DNA of 64,000 bases from Rhizobium sp. C1. GTDB lineage: Bacteria > Pseudomonadota > Alphaproteobacteria > Rhizobiales > Rhizobiaceae. Numbering within the stretch: the first letter of the stretch is position 1; each line of letters opens with the position of its first letter. Position numbers and translations under genes: made by a program. Of this stretch, positions 49,694-58,201 are shown piece after piece. The notes below the pieces were generated by a model. That model was not told the DNA's origin. It ran no database searches and worked only from the letters and a program-made list of their open reading frames with translations. The stretch is taken from the NCBI RefSeq assembly GCF_021026335.1, contig NZ_JAJNCY010000001.1, forward strand, positions 372,001 through 436,000, read 5' to 3'.

Positions 49694-50221
49694 ATGAAAT
49701 CAAAGAAAAAGGCTGGAAAGCCGCAGGTAAAGCCATCCGGGCCGGCGCAATCCCTTCTGCATCAGCTCGCCAAGCGACCTGAGACGCTTTTCAGTGGCTC
49801 CTTTCGCCAGCAGACGGCTGCCCTCTGTTTTCGCTACAAGAGAGAGAACGCGGAGATCGAGGTTCTGATCGTCACCTCGCGCGGCAGCCGGAACTGGATC
49901 ATCCCCAAGGGCTGGCCCGTGAAGAAGAAGACGCTTGCCGAATCCGCCGCCATCGAGGCCTTCGAGGAGGCGGGCGTCCGCGGCAAGGTGCTGGAGCGCG
50001 CCATCGGCCGCTACACTTACCTGAAGGAACTTGACAGCGGCGAGGTCGTTCCGTGCATCGTCGATGTTTTTCAGATCGAGGCAGAGATCCTGCATGACCG
50101 CTTCAAGGAACTTGGCCAGCGTGTCATCGCCTGGGTAAGTCCGGTCGAGGCGGCGCGACGGGTGCGCGAGATCGAATTGAAATCGCTGCTGATCGATTTC
50201 AAGCCGAGGGTGGTGGCGTAG
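49694..50221 (+). CDS. NUDIX hydrolase
   Basis: Hydrolase of nucleoside-diphosphate-linked compounds, 175 residues. The Nudix box is GWPVKKKTLAESAAIEAFEEAGV, in which the usual Arg before the first Glu of REUxEE is Ile, as in many diphosphoinositol phosphohydrolase-like members. WIIPKGWP precedes it, typical of that subgroup. Basic N-terminal residues 1-25 are outside the domain. It probably cleaves polyphosphate-like substrates; the specific substrate is unknown. Confidence 0.85.
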   Translation: MKSKKKAGKPQVKPSGPAQSLLHQLAKRPETLFSGSFRQQTAALCFRYKRENAEIEVLIVTSRGSRNWIIPKGWPVKKKTLAESAAIEAFEEAGVRGKVLERAIGRYTYLKELDSGEVVPCIVDVFQIEAEILHDRFKELGQRVIAWVSPVEAARRVREIELKSLLIDFKPRVVA

Positions 50222-50269
50222 GAGCCGGGCGGACTTGAGGCCAATCCGCCCGCGCGTCCACCAAGATCT

Positions 50270-50743
50270 TCAGCCGGCCGCGGCGCGTTCCAGCGCTGCG
50301 ATCTCGATCTTGCCCATCTTGAGCATGGCTTCCGTCACCCGCTTGGCAGCGGCTGGGTCGGGACCCATCATGAGTTCGCCCAGGCGCCTGGCGCTGATCT
50401 GCCAGGAAAGGCCCCAGCGGTCGCGCAGCCATCCGCAGGGCTCGTAGGAGCCGCCTTCGCCCAGTTTCTCCCAGAGATGGTCGATCTGGGCCTGATCGTC
50501 GCAGGAGGCGAGGATGGAGAAGGAATGGTTGAAACTGTCGAGCGGTCCCGCTTCGATCGCCATGTAACGCTGGTCGCCGAGATGAAAAGCGGCGATCTGA
50601 ACGCTGCCGGCGGGGCCGGAGGGCGTGTCGCCGGGGATGGGCGTGATCCAGTCGATGCCGGAACCGGGGATCAGGGCCACATAGGTTGCAAGCGCGTCGC
50701 GCATCCCTTTCTCGAACCACAGATGTTGGGTGACGGTCGTCAT
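50270..50743 (-). CDS. VOC family protein, PhnB type
   Basis: Small VOC protein of 157 residues of the PhnB/3-demethylubiquinone methyltransferase-like group. MTTVTQHLWFEKGMRDALATY at the start and FSILASCDDQAQIDHLWEKL in the middle, then GWLRDRWGLSWQISARRLGE, are signature segments. The start has a GGAGGAGAG site. It is a metal-chelate fold protein with unknown substrate. It is divergent from the MazEF-type operon. Confidence 0.85.
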   Translation of the reverse strand: MTTVTQHLWFEKGMRDALATYVALIPGSGIDWITPIPGDTPSGPAGSVQIAAFHLGDQRYMAIEAGPLDSFNHSFSILASCDDQAQIDHLWEKLGEGGSYEPCGWLRDRWGLSWQISARRLGELMMGPDPAAAKRVTEAMLKMGKIEIAALERAAAG

Positions 50744-50848
50744 GGGTGTCTCTCCTCCTTTGTGTTTATAGGTTGATATAAACGTAATTTGCGGGCGATG
50801 TCTATCATCTTGGCGAGAGAGCGGGCGTTTCTTTTCGTCAGCTCTCGT

Positions 50849-50866
50849 GATATCCATATGTATATC
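50849..50866. promoter_or_regulatory. Operator of the MazEF-type module
   Basis: GATATCCATATGTATATC, an 18-bp palindrome with one mismatched pair, lying 15 bp before the antitoxin start. It is the expected autoregulatory site. Confidence 0.6.
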
Positions 50867-50881
50867 CTAAAGGGGGCAGCG

Positions 50882-51148
50882 ATGCCGAAGGTCGTGATAT
50901 CCAAATGGGGTAACAGTTCTGCCATTCGCCTGCCCAAGGCGATGATGGATGATCTTGGCCTGAAGAACGGCAGTGTCGTTCGATTGGAAAAGCGGGACGG
51001 GGCGATCTCGGTCGTGCCGGAGACGCGGCGCATTCCCACCATTCGGGAAATGGTGGAAGAGATGGAACGGCTGGGTTTCGAGAACGAGCCCGATACCGTC
51101 GATTGGGGCCCGGATGTCGGCTCCGAGCGGTTTTACGATCATGACTGA
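50882..51148 (+). CDS. MazE-type antitoxin (AbrB fold)
   Basis: Antitoxin of 88 residues. The swapped-hairpin AbrB/MazE DNA-binding domain is MPKVVISKWGNSSAIRLPKAMM, then LGLKNGSVVRLEKRDG. The tail (EMVEEMERLGFENEPDTVDW) binds the toxin. The start is the ATG at 50882, after a GGGGG run. It overlaps the toxin start by 8 bp. Confidence 0.88.
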   Translation: MPKVVISKWGNSSAIRLPKAMMDDLGLKNGSVVRLEKRDGAISVVPETRRIPTIREMVEEMERLGFENEPDTVDWGPDVGSERFYDHD

Positions 51149-51494
51149 GCGTTTGGTGTTGAAGGCAGGAGACATCATCCTCGTCGCCTTCGATCCTGCG
51201 CTCGGTACAGAACAGGCAGGAACTCGACCCGCCATCGTCATTTCTTCGGACTGGATGCACGGGCGCTCCAAGCGCATCATCGTTTGCCCGATCACGCGGA
51301 ACATAGCTCCCTGGCCCACAAAGATTGCTCTACCGGCTTCGATGAAAACAAAGGGCATGATCCTCACTGACCAGGTTCGATCCGTGGATGAGCGCGCGCG
51401 GGTTCTTCGCGTGATCGAAACTGCAGACGCAGAACTCTTGTGGGCGGTTCGTCGATATGTCGCGCAATTGATCGGCTTCGGCGACGACGACTAG
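51141..51494 (+). CDS. MazF-type mRNA endoribonuclease
   Basis: Toxin of 117 residues of the MazF/PemK family. LKAGDIILVAFDPALGTEQAG, then TRPAIVISSDWMH and RIIVCPITRNI are the SH3-like barrel strands with the catalytic Arg/Thr. LTDQVRSVDERAR holds the RNA-binding loop. It would cleave mRNA when not bound by its partner. The antitoxin overlaps its start. Confidence 0.88.
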   Translation: MTERLVLKAGDIILVAFDPALGTEQAGTRPAIVISSDWMHGRSKRIIVCPITRNIAPWPTKIALPASMKTKGMILTDQVRSVDERARVLRVIETADAELLWAVRRYVAQLIGFGDDD

Positions 51495-51596
51495 AAGGCA
51501 CAACGTATTCCGTCCAATCTTGTCACCCTCACAATGAAGACATTGCACCTCCTCCGGAGTTAGGTCAGCATTGCTGACATAAATTTCGGAGAGAAC

Positions 51597-52196
51597 ATGT
51601 CGTATCAAACATTTCTGGCTTTGCTCGTTTTCGCCTTCACCTCATCGGTCACGCCGGGGCCGAACAATATGATGTTGCTGACATCCGGGGTGAATTTCGG
51701 GTTCCGGCGGACGATCCCGCATATTCTTGGGATCGAGGTGGGTTTTGCGCTGCTCATCCTGGCCGTCGGACTGGGTCTTGGAGAACTGTTTTCGGCCGAA
51801 CCGCGGCTTTATCTGGTGCTGAAGGTTCTGGGCGGAGGGTATCTGCTCTGGATCGCCTGGCACATTGCCACGACGCGCAGTCTTGCCGAGGCTAAGGATG
51901 ATACGGATGCGCGGCCGATGACATTGTTACAAGCCGCGCTGTTTCAGGCGGTCAATCCGAAGGCCTGGGTGATGGCGGGCGGGGCGGTTGCGGCCTATCA
52001 GGCACCCGATGCGTACATTCGCGATTCATTCCTCATTGTCTTCGCCTTCCTGTCGGTCGGCATTTTCTGCACCGCCGCCTGGGCGGGTTTCGGCACGGGT
52101 CTGAAAGGCTGGCTTGACGACCCGCGCCGGCTGCGGGTGTTCAACATCACCATGGCGGTGCTGCTCGTGCTCAGCCTCTGGCCGATGCTGAAGTGA
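51597..52196 (+). CDS. LysE family amino acid exporter
   Basis: Inner-membrane exporter of 199 residues with six predicted spans. The LysE/RhtB pattern is visible: FTSSVTPGPNNMMLLTSGVN near the N-terminus, LKVLGGGYLLWIAWHIATT and AALFQAVNPKAWVMAGGAV. It exports an amino acid or homoserine lactone-like compound. It stands alone between the MazEF-type pair and the anti-sigma gene. Confidence 0.9.
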   Translation: MSYQTFLALLVFAFTSSVTPGPNNMMLLTSGVNFGFRRTIPHILGIEVGFALLILAVGLGLGELFSAEPRLYLVLKVLGGGYLLWIAWHIATTRSLAEAKDDTDARPMTLLQAALFQAVNPKAWVMAGGAVAAYQAPDAYIRDSFLIVFAFLSVGIFCTAAWAGFGTGLKGWLDDPRRLRVFNITMAVLLVLSLWPMLK

Positions 52197-52224
52197 AGGC
52201 CCGCCGCTTGTCCCGGCCGGCTTT

Positions 52225-52995
52225 TTAGGCCGGCTGGAACTGACGATAACAGAGATCGGCAACGGCGCGCAGGGCTTCGCGGCTGACTTCGCCGCTGACG
52301 GCATATGCGAGCCCATTGTCCATCCAGTAGAGCGTTTCCACAGCGCCATTCGAGGCGAACTGAAAGGCCGTTTCGGTCTTCCTCGCCGTCCGGCCAAGAA
52401 GCAGGGTGAGCCGCTTGCCGCTCTTGTCCTCATACATCAGCAAGGCGCCGGCAACGCCATCGACCGGGACGAGGCGTCCCCCGACCAGCGTATAACCCGC
52501 CGAGGCGAGATCGGGCGCGACGATCTTTTCGCCAAGACGCTTGCCGAGCCAGGCGACCAGGTGATCCTTTTCGCCCGCCCAGACTTCCACCGGATGGCGG
52601 ACTTCGCGGGCATAGATGGTGTAGGCATCGCTTGCCTGTTCGAAGATCGGTGTCGCGGTGGCCGGGCTGCCGAGCAGCGAGGGGAGAGCGAGGCCGGTTG
52701 CCGTGCCGAGTGCGAAGAGGACGACGGCGGCAGCGGCGCGCATGGGGGCGCGGTTGATCAGCGGCTGGCGCGACGGTGTCTTCAGCCGCGCAGTATCGTC
52801 CGGATGCGTCCTGCCATAGGGTGCGAACATGTCACGGATCGCCGCATTCTGGCTCTGCCATGCGGCGACACGGGCGGCGTCTTCCGGATGGGCGGCAAGC
52901 CATGCCTCGACACGTGCCGCATCGTCCGCTGCCATCTGGCCGTCGGCATAGGCGTTAAGATCGTTTTCGGTCACGGGGTTGAGAGCGTCACTCAT
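52225..52995 (-). CDS. Anti-sigma factor
   Basis: Protein of 256 residues that should hold the ECF sigma factor at the membrane. The N-terminal zinc-less anti-sigma domain is VTENDLNAYADGQMAADDAA, followed by a single span (AAAAVVLFALGTATGLALP, about residues 85-105) and a periplasmic domain. The first codons overlap the sigma gene stop by 4 bp, the usual arrangement for coupled translation. Confidence 0.88.
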   Translation of the reverse strand: MSDALNPVTENDLNAYADGQMAADDAARVEAWLAAHPEDAARVAAWQSQNAAIRDMFAPYGRTHPDDTARLKTPSRQPLINRAPMRAAAAVVLFALGTATGLALPSLLGSPATATPIFEQASDAYTIYAREVRHPVEVWAGEKDHLVAWLGKRLGEKIVAPDLASAGYTLVGGRLVPVDGVAGALLMYEDKSGKRLTLLLGRTARKTETAFQFASNGAVETLYWMDNGLAYAVSGEVSREALRAVADLCYRQFQPA

Positions 52996-53552
52996 TCGCT
53001 TCTCCGCATCGGTATGACATTATCGGCTTCGAGAAAGCGCGCGATCTGCGCGCGGGCGCGGGCCAGGCGCGACATCACGGTGCCTTCGGGAATCTGCAAA
53101 AGGCTCGCCACCTCGCGATAGGTCATGCTTTCGACGACGACCAGCATCAAGACGGCGCGGAAATCCGGCGCGAGACTGTCGATCGCCGCGGCGAGCCGGC
53201 GCTGTTCCAGCGGGTCGCCGGGTGGCGAAAGCGTGGCGGGCACGTCATGGGCCTCGTCGAGCGGAGCGGTGCGGCGGCGCGTGGCGCGGGCGGTATCGTT
53301 GCGATACAGGTTCGTCATGATGGAAAACGCCCAGGCCTTGAGGCTGCCGCCGGCCCACTGGCTCCGCTTCACCAAAGCCCGTTCCAGGCTGTCCTGCAGC
53401 AGGTCCTCGCCGTCGGCATCGGAGCGGCTCAACGAACGCGCATAGCGGCGCAGCGAGGGCATGAGGTCCATCATGCCGCGCTCGAAGCTTGGGGGCGCGG
53501 TGTCCCGCGCGCCCCGCTCACGCTCTTGCTGCCGATCAGGGCTTTGCCGCAT
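52992..53552 (-). CDS. ECF RNA polymerase sigma factor
   Basis: Sigma factor of 186 residues. Region 2 is MDLMPSLRRYARSLSRSDADGEDLLQ, with WAFSIMTNLYRNDTAR for -10 recognition. Region 4 is LAPDFRAVLMLVVVESMTYR, then VASLLQIPEGTVMSRLARAR, for -35 recognition. The start ATG at 53552 overlaps the 3' end of the lipoprotein gene by 17 bp. It belongs to the group co-encoded with COG4315 lipoproteins in rhizobia, which responds to oxidative or sulfur stress in studied cases. Confidence 0.9.
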   Translation of the reverse strand: MRQSPDRQQERERGARDTAPPSFERGMMDLMPSLRRYARSLSRSDADGEDLLQDSLERALVKRSQWAGGSLKAWAFSIMTNLYRNDTARATRRRTAPLDEAHDVPATLSPPGDPLEQRRLAAAIDSLAPDFRAVLMLVVVESMTYREVASLLQIPEGTVMSRLARARAQIARFLEADNVIPMRRSE

Positions 53553-53907
53553 CCCAGACGCCCTTGAAGCCATCGCCCGTCGCATCGCCCTTCTTCTGGT
53601 CCTTCACCCAGAAATAGAGCGGCATGCCATCCTTGGCCCACTGCTTGCCGCCGTCCTTGCGGTCGACGATCGAATAGGCGCCTTCTGCCTTGGCGCCAGC
53701 CGGCGCAAGATAGGGCGGCCAGTTCTGTGCGCAGGCCTCGTAGCAGTTGGAGGTGCCCTTCTTGTCGTTCTTGAAGGTGTAAAGCGTCATGCCGTTTTCG
53801 CCTGCCAGCACATTGCCCTTGTCCGTCTTCACGGTGGTGGTCGGCTGAGCATAGGCGATGGAGGCGCCGGCGGCAAAGAGAAGCGTCAGGATCAGTCTCG
53901 TCTTCAT
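53536..53907 (-). CDS. COG4315-type secreted lipoprotein-like protein
   Basis: Periplasmic protein of 123 residues with a signal peptide (LILTLLFAAGASIAYA). It holds two copies of the Y-T/F-x-x-D motif (TLYTFKNDKKGTSNCYEAC; PLYFWVKDQKKGD), the hallmark of this family, and a Cys pair between them. No lipobox is evident. It is commonly co-transcribed with ECF sigma factors. The candidate ECF promoter lies just upstream. Confidence 0.85.
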   Translation of the reverse strand: MKTRLILTLLFAAGASIAYAQPTTTVKTDKGNVLAGENGMTLYTFKNDKKGTSNCYEACAQNWPPYLAPAGAKAEGAYSIVDRKDGGKQWAKDGMPLYFWVKDQKKGDATGDGFKGVWDAAKP

Positions 53908-53964
53908 GGTGTTCTCCCAAGGGTCAGGTTTTCGCATGCCGCTCGTTGTGGCTGCGGACGGGAG

Positions 53965-53994
53965 TGAGACAATCGCGGGGCGGGGTTTATTCCC
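53965..53994 (-). promoter_or_regulatory. Candidate ECF promoter
   Basis: On this strand GGGAATAAACC (53994-53984), 13 bp, then GTCTCA (53970-53965), about 60 bp before the lipoprotein gene. Rhizobial ECF groups use GGGAAT-type -35 boxes with TC-rich -10 boxes, so this could be the autoregulated promoter of lipoprotein-sigma-anti-sigma. Confidence 0.45.
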
Positions 53995-54017
53995 GTGCTC
54001 GCAAAAATAATCTTCGA

Positions 54018-54506
54018 TCAGAAAAGCCGGCCGAGATCTGGCTTGGTCAGCATCAGCCAGATGATGGCGAGAACTGCGGCGAAGGCAGGAAAACCGCAGG
54101 CGAACCAGATGCGGTAAAGCCGGTGATACATTGCCGGAAGAGGTGCGTTCTCCGCTGCGGCCTGCCGGGCGAGATCGCGCATCTGCATCTGGATGCGGAC
54201 GACGGGGAGCCAGAAGATCCCAGCAACGACGTAGAGAACGAGCGAATAGAAGATCCAGCCTTCGCCGATCGGCCAGCCGATGCGCAGCGCGAGTGCCGCC
54301 CCGGTGATGGGCTGCAGGACAACGGCGGTTGCGGTGAAGAGGAAGTCGGCCAGCACGACCGTGGACGCGACGTGGGTGATGACGGGCGCGTTGCGCGTGC
54401 CGTTGGCAACGACCATGAAGAAGGCGATGCCGGCGCCGGTGCCCAGCAGAACGGTCGCGCCGATGACATGCAGGAAGAGGAGGATTGAATCGAGTTCGAT
54501 TTCCAT
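54018..54506 (-). CDS. DUF2269 family membrane protein
   Basis: Membrane protein of 162 residues with four predicted spans (LLFLHVIGATVLLGTGAGIAF; TVVLADFLFTATAVVLQPI; WIFYSLVLYVVAGIFWLPVV; WFACGFPAFAAVLAIIWLML). This is DUF2269. HVIGATVLLGTG carries the conserved His that may bind haem, which is inferred. It overlaps the SDR/DoxX-like gene by 1 bp on the same strand. Confidence 0.85.
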   Translation of the reverse strand: MEIELDSILLFLHVIGATVLLGTGAGIAFFMVVANGTRNAPVITHVASTVVLADFLFTATAVVLQPITGAALALRIGWPIGEGWIFYSLVLYVVAGIFWLPVVRIQMQMRDLARQAAAENAPLPAMYHRLYRIWFACGFPAFAAVLAIIWLMLTKPDLGRLF

Positions 54507-55789
54507 CAGCGTTCATCCAGAATGACGAGGGCCACGAGCGTCAGCGCAAGGGCGGGCACGGTCTTGATCATCGGGCCGAGTGGGTCGAGCCAGAGCGCGG
54601 GTTCCATGACGATGGAGCCGGCGAGATAGGCGAGTGTGACGATGACCATGCCGCTGAGAGCAAGGCGGGCGCGTGGACGAAAAAGCACGACAAGGCCGAG
54701 GACGATGTCGATCAGGCACGTGGCGAAGGTCAGCCCGAGCGCTGCCGTTTGGCCCATGAAAGGCGAAAAATGACCGGCGGCGCGGGACGGTTCGAGAAGC
54801 GGGATCAGGCCAGAGGCCAGCCAGAAGGCCGAAAGGCAGAAGAAGATCAGCGGCTTCAGGAAATAGAGGCGCGCAAACCAGACGTCCTGTATGCCGGCGG
54901 CATTGCGGGCGAGGAAGGCGGATGCGGGTTCTATCGCGAAGGGCGGTAGCGCGTGGACGTCACCTGCTCTGACGCCATGGCGCATTACCTGCATGGCTGT
55001 GGAGCGCAGCGGCGAACGCCAGCCGAGCCATCCCAGCGCATCGGCGATGGCGGAGACCGGTGCCGCCGCAAAGGCCGGGAGGCTGACGATCGGGGCGGGC
55101 GGCAGGCCGAGCCAGGTGCGATGCTCGGTCACGAGGCTTGCGAGCGTCCCGCCCTCTTTGGCGAGCATCAGATCCGAGCCGCTGGGGATTTCGCCTGTGA
55201 GCGCCAGCGAGACGGCCTTGGCAACGTCGTCCAGCGTGACCGTCGAGACGGCACTGTGGGCGTGGACGAGCGGCAGGACAAACGGAAGCGCTGCAAGCGC
55301 CCGCAGGAGGGCCGTGCCGCCGAAGGCGTTGCGGCCGATGACGAGCGCGGGGCGCAGAATGACAAATGGCAGTCCGCTCCGCGCCAGCGCCTCGTCGGCG
55401 GCGCGTTTTGTAGCGAGGAATTCGGTTTCGCCGGAGGGGCCGCTGGTGTCGGCGGAGATCTGGATGACAAGCTTGATCCCGACGGCCTTCGCCGCGTCCT
55501 GCAGGGCAAGTTGCGCGCGCGTCTGGACGTCTTTCAGTCTGTCGCTCAGGCCATCCTGCAGCGCGCCGGCGCAATTGACGACGACGTCCTGTCGCGCCAG
55601 CAGGTCTTTCCAGCTTTCGGCAGTCAGAAGGTTTGCAAGATCGGCGCGGACCCAGGTGATCTGCGGTGTGCGGGCGGCGAGGCGCGCCGTGTCGCGGCCG
55701 AGGCCGGTCACGGCGTGGCCTTCGGCGGCGAGCTTTGAAGCAATGTTCGAACCAATGAAGCCGGTTGCGCCCAGAATCAGGATGTTCAT
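54506..55789 (-). CDS. SDR oxidoreductase fused to DoxX-like membrane domain
   Basis: Protein of 427 residues. The N-terminal NAD(P)-binding atypical SDR has ILILGATGFIGSNIASKLA and then VVVNCAGALQDG. The C-terminal 130 residues hold four hydrophobic segments of the DoxX type (FFCLSAFWLASGLIPLLEPS; LTFATCLIDIVLGLVVLF; LALSGMVIVTLAYLAGSIV). The fusion joins a cytoplasmic nucleotide-binding module to the membrane, suggesting membrane-linked reduction. It is first in the ECF locus and could act in the same stress response. Confidence 0.85.
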   Translation of the reverse strand: MNILILGATGFIGSNIASKLAAEGHAVTGLGRDTARLAARTPQITWVRADLANLLTAESWKDLLARQDVVVNCAGALQDGLSDRLKDVQTRAQLALQDAAKAVGIKLVIQISADTSGPSGETEFLATKRAADEALARSGLPFVILRPALVIGRNAFGGTALLRALAALPFVLPLVHAHSAVSTVTLDDVAKAVSLALTGEIPSGSDLMLAKEGGTLASLVTEHRTWLGLPPAPIVSLPAFAAAPVSAIADALGWLGWRSPLRSTAMQVMRHGVRAGDVHALPPFAIEPASAFLARNAAGIQDVWFARLYFLKPLIFFCLSAFWLASGLIPLLEPSRAAGHFSPFMGQTAALGLTFATCLIDIVLGLVVLFRPRARLALSGMVIVTLAYLAGSIVMEPALWLDPLGPMIKTVPALALTLVALVILDER

Positions 55790-55917
55790 GGCACAACCCT
55801 ATGTCGTTGTGGGCTGCAAACCAAGCGTGGCGGATGATCGCGTCTTCAGTCAGCGTCTTTCAGACGGCCACGTTTTGTTCTTGCCTTCTCCCCTCGAATC
55901 CTGCCATGCGAGAGGCC

Positions 55918-57045
55918 ATGGAATTTGCACCGCAACAGGATGAGGCCCTGAAGGCCGTTTCGCGCTGGCTCAAAGAGGGCCGGTCGCCGCTTTTCCGGCT
56001 GTTCGGCTATGCGGGGACGGGCAAGACGACGCTGGCGCGGCATTTTGCCGAACATGTCGACGGCGATGTGCTCTTTGCGGCCTTTACCGGCAAGGCGGCG
56101 CAGGTTCTGCGCTCGAAGGGCGCGTCGAATGCCAAGACCATCCATTCGCTGATCTATCGCCCGCGCGGCGAGGAGGCGGTGGAGGACGAGGAGACGGGCA
56201 AGACCTCGATTGCGCCGATGTTTGCAATCAACCGACAGAGCCCCGTCGCCAAGGCCGCGCTGATCATCGTCGACGAATGCTCGATGGTGGATGAGGCGCT
56301 GGGGCGGGATCTGATGAGTTTCGGCACGCCGATCCTCGTGCTGGGCGATCCCGGCCAGCTGCCACCGGTCACGGGTGGGGGCTATTTCACCGATGCCGAG
56401 CCTGACTATCTGCTCACCGAAATCCACCGCCAGGCGCGCGACAATCCAATCATCGAACTTGCGATGCATGTGCGCGAGGGCAAGGAGATCATGCAGGGTG
56501 ATTGGGGCACGGCGCAGGTCATCTCGCGCAACGAGGTGACGCAGGACCTCGTTCTGGAGGCCGATCAGGTTCTCGTCGGCACCAACAAGACGCGGCGGCG
56601 CTATAACCAGCGGCTTCGGGAATTGAAGGGCTTTACGGCCGATTATCCGCAGGCCGGCGACAAGCTCGTGTGTCTCCGCAACGACCCCGCCAAGGGCCTG
56701 CTCAACGGCTCGCTCTGGCAGGTGATGAGTTCGTCGCGCGAGACGGTGAAGCCGGGGATCAATCTTCTGGTCAAGCCGGAGGATGACGACATGGATCGCG
56801 GGGCGGCCAAGATCAAGCTGCTGAAGGCCGCGTTCGAGGATATCGAGACGGAAATTCCGTGGCAGACGCGCAAGCGCTATGACGAGTTCGACTATGGCTA
56901 CGCGCTGACCGTGCACAAATCGCAGGGTTCGCAGTGGAACAATGTCGTGCTGTTCGACGAGAGCTGGGCGTTTCGCGATACGCGCGAGCGCTGGCTCTAT
57001 ACCGCGATCACGCGGGCGGCTGAGCGGCTGACCATCGTCAGATAG
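55918..57045 (+). CDS. RecD-like ATP-dependent DNA helicase
   Basis: Superfamily 1B helicase of 375 residues. Walker A is FGYAGTGKTTLARHFAE; Walker B is ALIIVDECSMVDEALG. Motif III is LVLGDPGQLPPV; motifs V-VI are VHKSQGSQWNNVVLFDES and LYTAITRAAERL. It lacks the N-terminal domain of RecD and resembles the small RecD-like/PIF1-like group of alphaproteobacteria. The start could also be the ATG at 55906; 55918 gives MEFAPQQDEAL. Confidence 0.85.
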   Translation: MEFAPQQDEALKAVSRWLKEGRSPLFRLFGYAGTGKTTLARHFAEHVDGDVLFAAFTGKAAQVLRSKGASNAKTIHSLIYRPRGEEAVEDEETGKTSIAPMFAINRQSPVAKAALIIVDECSMVDEALGRDLMSFGTPILVLGDPGQLPPVTGGGYFTDAEPDYLLTEIHRQARDNPIIELAMHVREGKEIMQGDWGTAQVISRNEVTQDLVLEADQVLVGTNKTRRRYNQRLRELKGFTADYPQAGDKLVCLRNDPAKGLLNGSLWQVMSSSRETVKPGINLLVKPEDDDMDRGAAKIKLLKAAFEDIETEIPWQTRKRYDEFDYGYALTVHKSQGSQWNNVVLFDESWAFRDTRERWLYTAITRAAERLTIVR

Positions 57046-57104
57046 CTTTCGCCTGCGCAACGGCTGTCGGAAAGCCGCACAATCTTTTTCTGGAATTGAG
57101 CCGG

Positions 57105-57803
57105 TTACTTGATGATGCCCAGCAGGACGGCTTTCGCCACTGCCTGAAAACGGTTATTGGCGCCGAACTTGCGGATGATCGAATTTTCCAGCGCGGCGAT
57201 TTCAGGGATGCTGAGGCCGAGCGCGCGGGAGAGCCGGGCAGGGGCATAGCCCTCCGACATCAGCGCGAGGCAATGCAGCTCGCGCGGCTCGAAATCCGAG
57301 GCCTCAAAATTGTCATTGGCATTATCGGGGATACCGGCGGCCTGTTCGATCAGGTCGTTGATGCGATGCATCTGGCGCAAGACGGTCGATTGCTCGGCGA
57401 TCAATTCGCGGCGGCGGGTCTCCAGCGCCTGAAGGAAAAGGTTGTCGGCGTCTTCCTGGCTGTGGGCACGGTCCAGCGCCTCCATCAGCTCCTGAATGAC
57501 GGCGACCGGCATGCCGATTTCGCGGCAGGCATTGATGATGGCCATGCGGGCGGCCTGCTTGCGGTCATAGACGCGCATCAGCCCGTTGCGGCCGGCGGCT
57601 ATGAGGTTCTTTTCCTCATAAAAGTGCAGCGTACGGTGGGTCACACCGAAGGCATTGGCCATTTCGGCAATGCCGATACCATGCTGCGGCAGGTTCGCCG
57701 GCAGCTCGATGTCGGGCAAAAATCCAATTCGATCAAGAGATTTGGTAACAGCTTTGGTCGGGGAGACTGTACTGCGCAAGGTTTCTTTTCTGCCGTCCGA
57801 CAT
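57105..57803 (-). CDS. MerR-type regulator fused to a LuxR-type HTH
   Basis: Transcription factor of 232 residues with two DNA-binding domains. The MerR domain is IGIAEMANAFGVTHRTLHFYEE (about residue 44), followed by a long helix. The last 65 residues form a LuxR/GerE-type HTH: FEPRELHCLALMSEGYAPARL, then LGLSIPEIAALENSIIRKF and QAVAKAVLLGII. No effector-binding Cys is evident. It is probably constitutively dimeric through the coiled coil. A dyad lies 49 bp upstream. Confidence 0.82.
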   Translation of the reverse strand: MSDGRKETLRSTVSPTKAVTKSLDRIGFLPDIELPANLPQHGIGIAEMANAFGVTHRTLHFYEEKNLIAAGRNGLMRVYDRKQAARMAIINACREIGMPVAVIQELMEALDRAHSQEDADNLFLQALETRRRELIAEQSTVLRQMHRINDLIEQAAGIPDNANDNFEASDFEPRELHCLALMSEGYAPARLSRALGLSIPEIAALENSIIRKFGANNRFQAVAKAVLLGIIK

Positions 57804-58201
57804 GAATGTTCCCGCTTTCAGTCAGTCGTTGCCAGAGAGCGGCAGATGTTTCGAATATGGAATTATTCGGGTCGGCTTTGCCATATTTTATTCCCAATAT
57901 ATTTCCATTATCGACACATCGCCGTCTCAAGCGACATCAGGTCCCGCCATCTCGCAGTTTGAGCATATACGTCTCGACCCCTAGTGCAATGCGGCACAGG
58001 CCTCTTCACCGTCAAGCGGACCTGCATTTCACGTAATAGCGGGCGGTCGTGGAATTCCTGCAAGAATGGCAAAAAGGCCATTTGGCAGCTTGAGTGATAA
58101 ATTCGCGAGATGGGTCATCAATCGATTGCGTCTGGCGTGAAAATTCGCCGTCCGCTATGGTTGGGCACAGAATTTCATCTGCCTGATTGGATCACATTCC
58201 C
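57804..58201. other. 398-bp gap between the fusion regulator and pdxJ
   Basis: AT-rich near the regulator. It holds the dyad CGAATA-TGGAAT-TATTCG (57852-57869), which could be the operator of the MerR-LuxR regulator, and a probable pdxJ promoter region. I see no gene, RNA or repeat in the rest. Confidence 0.5.
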
